NCBI GenBank assembly: GCA_035610835.1
Contig: CM069448.1
Span: 9,301,607-9,365,606 of the forward strand
Reading direction: 5' to 3'
DNA length: 64,000 bases
Origin: Ophiura sarsii
Lineage: Eukaryota; Echinodermata; Ophiuroidea; Amphilepidida; Ophiuridae
Shown: positions 11,974 to 23,900 of the stretch, one piece after another
How positions within the stretch are numbered: the first letter of the stretch is position 1
How the letters are laid out: each line of letters begins with the position of its first letter
Program-made: the position numbers and the translations under genes
The notes under the pieces: generated by a model
Told to the model about the DNA's origin: nothing
The model's input: the letters and a program-made list of their open reading frames with translations, nothing else
Database searches by the model: none

Positions 11974-14900
11974 GTAAGTATTTTTTTATAAATCTCATTA
12001 TGCATGTCTTTCATTGACTGAACACTCATGAACTCATCAGAATTGTATGAGAACTAGAATCTAATCAAATTGATACGGATAATCTAGGGACATACTAGAT
12101 TCTAAACACATATTGATGCGGAGATTCTTATCAAATAAAAAACAAACACAAAATCATTGATAAAAAAAATCGGAAATTCAGCGAGACCGGGAGTTGAACC
12201 CCACTTGACACCATACCGTCTGACCACCCAGGGGCGCATACAGGATGGTCGCACCCCGGGGTGCTGTGAAAAGACGATCCCCCAAAAATGCAATTGATCA
12301 GGCCCTTTTCTTGTTCTATAGCCCCAATATTGCCTTTCTTTTCCGTTTCCTTTTCTTCTCTTATCTTTCCTTTTTTGTCTCCTTTCCTTTTCCTCCTTTC
12401 CTTTTTCTTTCTCCCCTTTTTCTTCTTTTTTCTTCTTCATACCCCGGGGTGCTGCAGCCACCGCAGCACCCCCCTGGATCCGCCCCTGTGACCACCAAGT
12501 GAACACGTTGAAGAGAGTGTAGGCCTACTAACCCGCTAGGTCGCACTGGCTAGGTGACATTTGGCTGAGTGACAATTTGGTTGGCGCTGTAAAATCTACG
12601 CAAAACTATACAATACCAGGCATTTCGGATAATCTTGCAAATGCGGAGTTTCAATTAAATTCACAAAGCGGAGGGACATTATCATGTGTTGACCAATGAA
12701 CTTGATTCATTGCAGGTGACGTATTTTGATGAGGTGCCTTGTCAAAAGTTTGATGAGGTGACCTATTAAACAAGCATTAGTCTTTGGATATGAATCTTGT
12801 GAAAATCCTTAGAATTATATACTAGTTGATTTAATAAGCTACTGCATGGGTCAGGTAGATATTCTGCTTTGCATATGTTGTATAAAACACCTTAAAATGG
12901 ATCCTCGGGCAAACATCCAAAGGTGTCAATTATGTATTGACACCCTAAAGGCGTCACCTAATTAACAACACTGAAGGTGTCATTTGACACCAGTAGAAAT
13001 GGGTCCTCAGGCGAACATCCAAATGCGTCAAATCGACACCTAAAGGCGACCGTAAGGGGGGGGGGGGGGCTCAAGGAAGTTACGTGACAAATAATTTTAA
13101 AAATATTGACAAAAAAGTGACAAAAAATGAAGAAAAAAAACACTTTTTTGGCACTTGTTGGTCAAAATTTCAAAAAATATTAGATTAAGTTTAAAATTAA
13201 TGATGCAAAATTTGGATTTTCTGATCTATTTCCTTTCCAAAAATGTATACTTTTATATGCATTTGATTAATAGTTCAATAATTACAGCAGTCACCAAATT
13301 CAAAAAATCAAGTCAAAAACTTCCTTAACACCACTGAAGGTGTCATTGATACCCATAGAAATTGGTTTTCATGCGAACATCTAAAGGTGTTAAAAGCAAA
13401 TCGACACACCCTAGGTGTCATGCCACACTTTAAAGGTGTCTTCCTGTCACCTTTGGATGTTCGCCTGAGGACATAAATCTTAACACACCTTTTGGTGTCA
13501 AATGACACCTACATTTGTTTCAGTGTATGATTGAATGAAATTAAAATGTGAAAACATAACCACAACTGTTCACTGTTATTAAACTCTACAGAATCTGATA
13601 CACCAATTGAAAATAGGTGCGTAGTGCTGGATGGGAATGGACTCCATACGGATGATTGTTCAGGACTTTATCATGCGCTTCCAGTCATTTGTGAATTATC
13701 CCTATTGGAGGATAGGGATCTCGAACAATATGGTGAGTTTTTAAGTTATTCTACAGTGGAAAATGTACCAAGATACCTAAGGCAGTGTTCATCAAGAATG
13801 ATTAACTATGAATTGGGGTGCACACGGGGTCATGGGTCTATCAGTTTGGAAAGGGGTAACTCACGGAAGCGGTGTGATCGCTCCTACGTTAATGTAACAG
13901 TAACAGGGAGGGTTACAAACATACGCCTATTTGTGCATATCATACTTTGTCATAACAAAAGTTGGTTTTATCCTTAATGTAGGACAGCACGGAATAAACC
14001 TAGCATAAATTCTCTATTTACGGATTAAAGGCCAGTATACAGCGTCGTGCTGTAATTGGGTCTCTACATTAATATAACTTTAAATGTTTTACATCAAGGA
14101 TTGACGCGTCTATCAGCTAATGATTCAGGCAATCTTCTACTACTAGACTGGAACTTTTTTATCAAGGGGGGGGGGCGGGGGGCTCGATGGGGTTGTCTTC
14201 AAAACCGGCCAACAAAATTACGAATGTACCGACGGCATGCGTTGTGTACCGACGGAGTAATTTTAGGGGGGAATACCACCCCCACCCTCCCCTGCCCCCA
14301 CCCCTGGCAACTCCACTGGGTATGGTGTACATGTAGGCCTAATGTTATTTTTATTAACATTTATAATTTTTAAATCTCCATACGGAGATGATTTTGGCCA
14401 CAAAGTTTAGAATAAGAACGTTTTGAAACCACATGCAAAATTAATTGAACTGCAAAACACACGAGTTCAATTATTTTATTGAGACATAATAAGTATTGTG
14501 TGTTTTTGCAAAAGGTTACCGTGAAAAAATACATGACATTTCCCACCAAATATATTTGCATATTTACACCTGTTTTACTGATGCCTTTTGTTAATTAATT
14601 GTTTTATTATTTCGTGTCTATATCGTTCTGACTAATCCTGTAAAGAGCTGTATAGTGTTATTATAGGCTTATATTCATATTCATATTAAATTCAATTACG
14701 TTCGTAATATCGATAGAATTATAAGCTTTTTTCAGCTTTAACAAACAAAACTGTGTGATTCTTTCTCTCTCTCGCTCTCTATTTCATTTTAGTTTATGAT
14801 GCTACACGTTCCCCAAATGGACTGTTATTCCCATATGGTGACCAGTACAGAGGAGCGGTTAACGTAGGTGATACGGTGATGCCTAAAACGAGTACAAATG

Positions 14901-17900
14901 ACACTTCCAGTGGTCCGATTGGATTTTCCACCAATGAGGGATTCTTTTTCTACAATCGGGTATATCACGAACTGTATGTAAGTGCACGCCTTTTTTTAAA
15001 ATCAATTTGGAGAAATCCCTGATATTGACTTGGTTACCAAATCTGGTAAGACCTAAAGGTCAAATTCCACAATACATTGCACGCGTAATTTAAAATTATT
15101 TCAAATGTTGGTCTTTGCATTTCTCTTATTTTCGTACAAAACTAAGGCGTTAATTTTACATCTTCATATTATCATGCTACAATGGGTGCAGTTGTTATGA
15201 GTAAATTAAGTGATACTTAGATTTTATTGAAAATTAATTTGTTGATTACATTTTATTGTCTATTAGTATTACACGTTTAGAAATTTAAAAAATTGCGTTA
15301 AATTTGTAGTCATTTGAAACTTGAACATGATTCACAAAATATTTATTTATTTGAATCTTGTCCTAGTCTAATTATAAATTAATTTGGAAACCCCTACAAA
15401 CAAAGATCTAAAAAGATCATATTGAATCAAATGAATCAAAAGAGGACTACGAACGTTATCGCGAAACGCCCGGAACAACTTACGGACCATCGAAATGCTG
15501 TTATCCCTGCAGTCTCTCCTAGCTATATAGGTCCATCGATATTAGGTCCATCGATATTAGTGTAAGGAACGAACGAACCATCTCATAAACTACGTCATTA
15601 ACTGTATAATAGAGGTTAGGTTATCTATGTTGCCGTGCGCAGCGGACTACAAACGGGAATCGCACCAAGCCTATTCTATATTTAATTGAATCGGTGCATG
15701 ACGTTTAATTCATTGCATGAACCGTCTTCTTCCTGTAATCTTAAACATAGTTATTGTGTCCTGCAAGATGACATACAATCCGTTACATGGATAACTTCTA
15801 TTGTTTTATGCAAAAGTACTAAAGCGTCCATCATGTAATATACACATGGAAAAAAGTATCGCACCACTTGTTGAAAAGTGCAAATGTGGCCTCGAATTTT
15901 GCCACCATGGTGTGATATTAAGGATCATTTGTTTGCGAAAACTGTCCAGCAAAATGTTATGCAATAAAAAGGGCCTCATTTGAGTTTGTGACGTAATCGA
16001 TGTAATGTTTTTCAAGGCCAATGGGAAAATGCATAAAACAAGTTTGGATATAACGCGATATTGAGAGGCCCAATGATTAATCTCTATAGTTGTAATCCCT
16101 GGTAACACATTCCAGCCTTCCAAGGTCAAAGGTCATCTGGGGTCAAATTTCAAAAGTTGCCCGATTGTCCTCAAATATGAAAAACACCCTTTTTTGTACA
16201 CCCAACGGTTATGGGGTCAAAGGTCAAAATAAGTCAAATTTTAAATAAGTTCAAATGACAAAAACAATATTGCGGAAGTGTTGACCGAGGTCAAATAATA
16301 ATACAAAAATCAACGGTGACCTCATCGTATATACTGAATTTATGAGCAACAAAAAAATGGCATGTTTGGACTCATTCACTGCATTGTAGACTATAATGTC
16401 TAAATGGAACAATTCTTGCACCAAATACAGAACTAATATAATGACTCTTTGAATAAGTTCATCAGGATTGTAGATATACATGAAAGTTGATATTTTGTGC
16501 GAAAGGGCGTGTTGGAAATTACCACCGGAAAAAGCACAAAATCTTCGTGCAGAGGTCGCAGGCACCCTCAAGTCTGCTAAGATTCCCAAGTCCAATATAT
16601 CCACGGCAGAAAGAAAGGCGCTAAAACAGCTACAGAAGGAAAAGTCTCTACTACTAATGGGAGCTGACAAAGGTCGAAGTACGGTAGTCCAGTCGAAGGA
16701 TAATTACGAAGAGAAGGTCAAGATCATGTTAAGCGACACCAAGACTTATGAAACGCTCAAAAAGGATCCTACCAGCGTGTACAAACGTAAGCTTACTGGA
16801 ATAATCCAAAGACTGAAGGAAGAGGAAAAGATTGACAACCAACAATATAAGCTTCTTTACCCCACGGCAGAAAATATCCCCCGTCTATACTGCACGACGA
16901 AAATCCACAAGAAAGACAACCCAGTACGACCGATTGTGGATTATACTGGTTCGATTGCATATCAGACATCAAAAGCATTGGCGGAAATTCTTGGGCCGGT
17001 CGTAGGTAAAACCCCACACCACGTAAAAAACTCTAGACAACTTGCAGAGGACCTCTCAGCAGTCATGATCGAGGTTGACGACATCTTCAACTCTCATGAT
17101 GTGGTGGCCTTGTTCACCAACACACCCATCGAGAAGGCTCTGGAAATCATCAGGACTGCTCTAGAAAAAGATGACAACTTGAAACACAGAACCAAACTAA
17201 ACATCGACGACATACTAGAACTTCTACAGTTCGTGTTAACCACTACATATTTCTCATTCAGAGATGTGATCTACAAATAGAAGTTTGGCGCAGCCACGGG
17301 CAGCCCGGTTAGCCCTATCATAGCCAACATCTACATGGAATGGCTTGAACAGGAAGCGATCGCCAGTGCACCCATCACATGTAAGCCCAAGCTATGGAAA
17401 AGATATGTCGATGACATTTTAGAGATCATCTCTAAGGACGCTACTCAACAGCTAACAGACCACCTCAACACAATTGACAAGACGGGCAACATCAAATTCA
17501 CGTACGAAGAGGAAACAAATGGACAGATACCCTTCCTCGACACGTTGATTGTTCGCAAACCAGATGGCTCTGTCAAGTTGTTGATTTACTGGAAGAAAAC
17601 ACACACGGATCAATACCTTAACTTCTCATCTCAGCACCCGCTACACCAGAAACTTAGCGTGATCCGGACTCTATTCGATCGAATGCAAAACATTGTCACC
17701 GAAGAACCTGACCGATTAGCAGAAGAACTGAGAATAAAGAAAGCGCTAAGTCTGTGTGGTTATCCAAAGTGGGCGTTCCAAAGAGTGAAAAAACAGATGG
17801 AGGAGAAATCAAAGAAAAAGCTCAAGAAAAAGGACAGCAACGAAGTGAGCAATGGTATGGTGGTAATACCATACATCGAGGGAGTGTCGGAAAGACTTCA

Positions 17901-20900
17901 AAGTTCGTTCAAGAAATACAACATCCAAACTGCCATGAAGCCTTACAACACCCTCAAAAGCCTACTTGTCCATCCCAAGGACAAACGCGATGTGGCGAAG
18001 ACAACAGACTGTGTTTACCAAATACCATGTCAATCTTGCGATAAGGTCTACGTTGGAGAAACGGGGCGTCTTTTCGGCACCAGATTAAATGAACACAAAA
18101 AGGACGCCAACAAAGTCAGTGACAGAAAATTCACACGATCCAACCGAAAAGAGTCAACAACTGAACAACACAAATCAGCAGTGACAGACCACATCGCACA
18201 GGAAAATCACACCATCAACTGGACAGGAGCAAACATCCTCGATAAAGACACGGATAAGCAGAAAAGATGGATACGAGAAGCAATTTGGATACGGCGACAG
18301 GGGCCTAACATACTCAACCGCGACGAGGGCATTTATTCTCTGAGTCACGTGTTTGATCCACTCATCACAACTTTGCATCCTGGGAACGAGAATATCATCT
18401 CTCGCGGGAAAAAGAAGTGGATTAAACCATTACTGAAGAAGTCAACCGAACTGGTTGACGAAACCGTCTAAATGTGAGTACATTTATTGGTTGGATTTGT
18501 TCAACAAAATATCAACTTTCATAATATAATGACTATTTTAAGTTTTTAAAGTCTATTCAATATCGAGTTATACCCAAACTTGTTTTATGCATGTTTTTGG
18601 ACAAAAGCATGCATTTTCCCCTTGGCCTTGAAAAACATTACATCGATTACGTCACAAACTAAAATGTGGCCCTTTTATTGCATAGCATTTTGTAGGACAG
18701 CTTACGCAAACAAATGATCCTTAATATCACACCATGGTGGCAAAATTCGAGGCCACATTTGCACTTTTCAACAACAAAAAAAGTGGTGCGATACTTTTTT
18801 CATGTGTATATATCGATATTACAACACCACTTACTTCAATTTGGACTCAAGCAATAGCTTTTCGATGCGATAGATGCTGTTAGTGTTTTGTCATACCTGC
18901 CACTTTGTGGGTACTAGTTAAATAACTCTCTATAAATAGATTCACTAGGTATATCATTGAAAGGATAGGGCAAGACCAATATCAGGTAGAGGTGAACAAC
19001 TTACGGGGTTTTTCGTGCTGACAGTTTCGCTGGTCAATGACCAGCTTTCTCAAAGCTACTGATCGGATGTTGACGTTTTGCCGGGAAACTCACCGAAAGT
19101 GTTCAGTTTCATGACGCCCTTGTTGTTAGAGGGCGTAATCAGTGGATCATACACATGACTAAGATTGTAGACCCTCTCGTCTCTGTTCATGACCTCTGTG
19201 ACTCGTCTCCTAATCCAGATATATTTCCGTATCCAACGTGCCTTCTGTTCTTTTCTCGACCCTAAATTGAGGCACCTCCCAGTCAATAACATGATTTGCC
19301 TTAGCCGCGTGATCAGTGCAAGAGTGATAGCGGATCTATTAAGTTCTGTTTGTGATTCTTTAACCCTAACAGACCCGTACCCCATGAAATCCCATTTCCC
19401 AGCCTGTCGGTTCCACCTGGCGCTGAGGTTTTTTGGGTGAAATAATGGCCCCGGGCTACATAGCTTCCCCCGTGGCTCAGTTGGTAGAGCGTTCGCCTGT
19501 CAACCGAGAGGTCGTGGGTTCAAACCCCGGGGCGTGGCACCTCTTGTTGTGTGTGCTTTTTTTGCTTGAAAAATTTTTTCGTTGGAAAATCCACCGGGAG
19601 TGTTAGGGTTAATTAATTTATATTGGCTGGCTCTGTCTGCTCCGCGTTTATGTTCATCAAGTCAGACGCCAAAGTGTCTCTTTGTCTCGCCAGCCTACAT
19701 AGGCCTACGTTTTGTCACAGCTGGTGCATGGTATTACATAGATTACGTGAACCTCGCACTATTGGCGTATATGTAACCATGGAAGTAACTAACAATAAGT
19801 ATTGCTAATTATACAATTTATCCGTTCCAGATCAATGCCAACGGCCATATTACTTTTGACAAACCATATAGTGGTAGTGGAGCACCGGCATCCCTACCTC
19901 TAAACCCGGAGACCATCATGGTGGCGCCCTTTTGGGCCAACGTTTGGACAGAGAATTCAGGTGATATTTTTTATCGGGAAATGGTTCCCTCCGATAATAT
20001 GGCATTGTTTGAATTAGCAGATGAGTGGATCTGTTCTTCCGGTCTAGTTGACACTCACTATCCCATTGATTGGATGTATATAGTCACGTGGGACAATGTT
20101 GGATATTATGGATCCGATACTCATGGATGTGTTGTAAGTGTGATATGTTTATCTTTAATCTTGGTCTAACCAACCAGGGCGGTTCTGATGCGCTAGAATG
20201 CTGAAATATATGTCACATGACTGAGATACCTGGTATTACCACCGATTGCGTTTATTTTAGAAAAAGAAATCACATGTAATCATGATGTTATGTAAATCAC
20301 TCCCCTATAGCAGGGGTCGCATTTTGACGCGTCTGCGCGTCCTAGACCGTCCTAGTCAGGTTTCAAATTGGAAAGACTTGCGGGTCCCGATCAAAATTAA
20401 AGGGACCCCTTAAATTGGACGATGTATGGAAATGGAAACCTTAAGAAATTCTGTAAATTATATATCCATCCTTTGCTCACAATATAAATTCATTAAAACT
20501 GTCCGTAAAAAAGTAAAATTTTCAAATACCCAAACTTTAGGGCCCCCTCAATTTCTTTGGGGACCCCTTAAAATTGTTTTTTGAAGTCCTACGGGGTCCT
20601 GAAAAATGTCATGGGACCTCTCACATTTTTGATCCAGTGCTATCCCTGCCCTATATGTCCTTTTCTACCAAAATGTCCATTCATTGGTTTCAAAATACAA
20701 TGATATTGTAGATCAAAATTGTATTATATAACCTTGGTAGTATTTGTTATGAACTGGTACGAATCATGGAGATGCGTGTATCTTATTCGTGAAAACGAAC
20801 ACATTTTTTGATTGCCAATTTTAATATTTTTTCGCCATATTCATTATTGACATTTTAATGCCTCAAACACATTACGATACTGCTCAAAACATATAATGTA

Positions 20901-23900
20901 TGTTCTACACTGATTTAAAATATGCGATTAGGTTAAAAACAAGTATATTATTTTCTTTCAGACAAACACCTTTCAAGTCGTGTTAATAAGAGATACGGAA
21001 GAGCGTTGTTTTGTGGTGTATAACTACCATGATCTTAATTGGCACAGTGGTACACCTGATGAAGGGGGTAGGGCTACGGGATTTGATGGTGGGCTCGCAA
21101 CAGTAAGTCTATTCATTTAAATGTGACAGTGTAGACTAGGTCCACGCTAGACTGGGTCCGCCGCATCCCTCTGTATGGCCGCAATCTTTTAAAATGGCGG
21201 ACTAAATAGAGGGACTGTGGGCTGTTTTTTTTTACTAATCAACATTTGAATCATGATTTGTAAAATCAGGTGTTTTTTATTTTTTAACAAATCATTTTAT
21301 TCAGTGTATTTTGCTTTATTCCGTATTAAAACGAAATAGATAAATTTTACAAATGTTGATTAGTAAATAATAAAAAATCGCGGGCTGGTCTCCGCTACCA
21401 TCTATGGCCGCCATCTTTAAATATGGCGGACCAAAAACAGAGATTGGAAAAAGAACACGGCGAAAAAGTGTGCGGTTACTCGTAGAATTCCACGAGTATT
21501 TAGCATATTTGAATACAGGGGTGTACCTTCATTTTTTTCTCCAACCAGCCAGCCGGGCTGGTAGCATGTAAAAGTTACCAGAAACTTACCAGCCAAATAA
21601 GGCCAAGTAAAAAAACTCATGTTTAGCGTCCCCGCCCGCTTCCTTTTTAGGGGCCGCCTCCTTTTTCCTTTTTTTAATTTTATTTTTTATTATTTTATTT
21701 TTTAAACCGTATTTTTTAAAATTTTAGCACACCTTGTATAAAGCTGTTTGCCCCATGAAATAAACTGGTTCTCTACATCTCAGAACCCAGGACAAGACAT
21801 CATTTTCTGTTTCATCTTGCCCATAAGAAGCCATATCTAATTTCTTGAGTCCAAGTGGCGGTCATTTTGAAAAAAGCAGGCAACCATCTTGAAAAATAGC
21901 CGGGCCAGCTATCTTGACAAAATGTGTCGGGCGGCCATTTTGGAAGGAAAAAAAAGGGCCTCCTCCTTCCTCTTTTTTTCAAAAAGGCAGAACGCTAAAC
22001 ATGTTTTTTTTAAACTTTTTTTAAACTTTGCCTAAGTAATCTTCATTTACCAACAGCAACATTTTTACCTGCCAGCCGGGCGTGTATATTTGAAAAGTTA
22101 CCCGCCAGACGCAAAAGTTACCCACCACGGGCGTGCGGGTGGGTACTAAGTACAGCCCTGTTTCAATATGCAAACAAATACCGAGCATGCGCATTTGTAT
22201 GGGCGGCCAAATACGCCAAAAGGGTACAAAATATGAAAGGTAGTGTAGACATGTAAAAGGTAGTGTATAAAATGTAAAAGGTAGAAAATGTGAAAGGTAG
22301 TGTAGAAATGTAAAAGTTATAGTGCACAAAAATGTGAAAGGTAGTGTAGAAATGTAAAAGATAGTTTAGAAAAAGCGATCGGTACGATTCAGTTAACATG
22401 TGCAAATTTCCAGATATGTGCGCTTTGGTTGAGAGGTACAAATGCCGCGAGGTACTTATTCTCCGCGATGTACGTATTCTTCGCAAGGGGTAGAAATTCG
22501 TCGCGAGGTACAAATTGAAATAGGTAGAAAAATCAAATTACGTGAGTAATTTTTACACTACCTTTTACATTTTGTACCCTTTTGGCGTATTTGGCCGCCC
22601 ATAAGGGCGGCCAAACACGCCAAAAGGGTAAAATAATAATAATAATAATAATATTCGGGATTTATATAGCGTCTTTCCAAGATTGATCAAAGCGCTGTAA
22701 TTTCGCTGCAACTGGCGAATCATCAGAATCAGATCGCATCAACTAGGGTGCTGCAAATTCAGGCGCACACCTATCCGCACTTAGATTGTAACATCCACCA
22801 TTTTTCAGTGCAGCTCCCCAAATTCCATTGGGTGAAGGAAGTTTTTGATAACCGAAACAACTGATCACCGATTTTGAAAGCAGGAGGAAACCGGAGAACC
22901 CGGAGAAAACCTGCGAGAGCGTGCATGGATCGTGATAAACCAAACGCACATAAAGCCCGCGGTCGTGCACAGAATTGACCCGGGTTTCATTGGTGCGAGG
23001 CGAGAGAACAACCGCTGCGCCAAACGCTCTCAACCGCTGCGCCAACACGCTCTCCCGACAAATTCGTCGCGAGGTACAAATTGAAATAGGTAGAAAAATT
23101 GAAATACGTGAGTATTACGGATAGAATTATATATACGACAGGAATTAATCGTTTAAGTTTGTATTCGTGTCATCAGGGTTACATCAGGGGTTGGCACTTT
23201 GCTTGACACAGTTTTTTTAGGTGAAAATATTGAATTTTATTTTAGAGAAATCTCTCTGTGCCCCTTTAAAGTGTAAAGAGTGAAAATAAACTGTCCTGCT
23301 AGCAGGACGGTTTATTTTTCACTCTAAATTCAATCTAAAACCATGATTTTATTTGAAGTAATTAGGAATTTTATTATTATGTAGTTCGCCCAAATCAAGA
23401 ATATAAGAATAGATTCACGTATTTCCGTACCGTTTCGACAAATACATTGAAGTCTTTATTTTGATGATACACAATACCTGCACATTTACATTTGATAATC
23501 ACAATCGCCAGATAGAGAGCGAATTGTGAAAATGACCTTATATGGACCGCGAACCCATTTCATCACATGTGGTTTAATACCTTATTTCCTATTTTCAGGT
23601 TGGATTTAATGCTGGATATGACGGTTTGTATTACGATCTAGCACCTTCAAGTGATGTTAACGAACTTCTCTCTCTTAAAACGCGAAGTAACATTGGAAAG
23701 GAAGGCAGATTTCTTTTCAGAGTGGATGGCGCAACAGTGGTTTCTCCTGAGGGTAAGGTCTCAATGTATGCTTGGTCCTGCGACGTCTCTCTATAGGCCG
23801 GCATCTTTCCCTAGAATAGAATGCGGGTGTCTCATAGCGAGTGTTTAAGCGGTCAATACGGGGAGAAAATCACGTGAAATCCTCATTTTATGGTGAATTT

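Larger units (their letters stand above)
11974..13591 (+). other. Intron with MITE insertions
   Basis: Holds a hAT-like MITE (12229-12488) set in a tRNA-like stretch and a composite of GGTGTCA-type palindromic repeats (about 12895-13525). No CTLD N-terminal exon was found here. Confidence 0.6.
15841..18808. mobile_element. Foldback/MITE element with ~220-bp inverted arms
   Basis: The left arm (15841 to about 16065) and right arm (about 18555-18808) are imperfect inverted repeats starting TACACATG(G)AAAAAAG and including GTGGTGCGATACTTTTTTC on the right. TA dinucleotides flank both ends. No transposase is visible. The middle is occupied by a Penelope-like element; without it the element would be about 880 bases. 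Confidence 0.8.
14978..19830 (+). other. Large intron carrying nested transposons
   Basis: Contains a foldback element (15841-18808) with a Penelope-like element inside it, and a tRNA-like sequence at about 19465. A GGTCCATCGATATTA direct repeat lies at about 15530-15558. Confidence 0.7.
21103..23598 (+). other. Intron with MITEs and a SINE
   Basis: Contains a small inverted repeat (TTACTAATCAACATTTG at about 21233 versus CAAATGTTGATTAGTAA at about 21350), a MITE at 22201-22600, a second partial copy of it split by a SINE (22631-23056), and AT-rich filler. Confidence 0.65.

Noticed and set aside
12245..12506. Lys/Glu- or Phe/Ser-rich proteins on either strand
   Set aside because: Low-complexity pyrimidine tract inside a hAT-like MITE; no start context or homology.
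19465..19542. Functional tRNA-Asp gene
   Set aside because: Internal promoter boxes are good but acceptor strands do not pair; kept as pseudogene/SINE head.
22021..22513. Minus-strand ORFs rich in Tyr/Thr/Phe
   Set aside because: They read through tandem GTAAAAGGTAGTG-like sequence in a MITE; no protein family.
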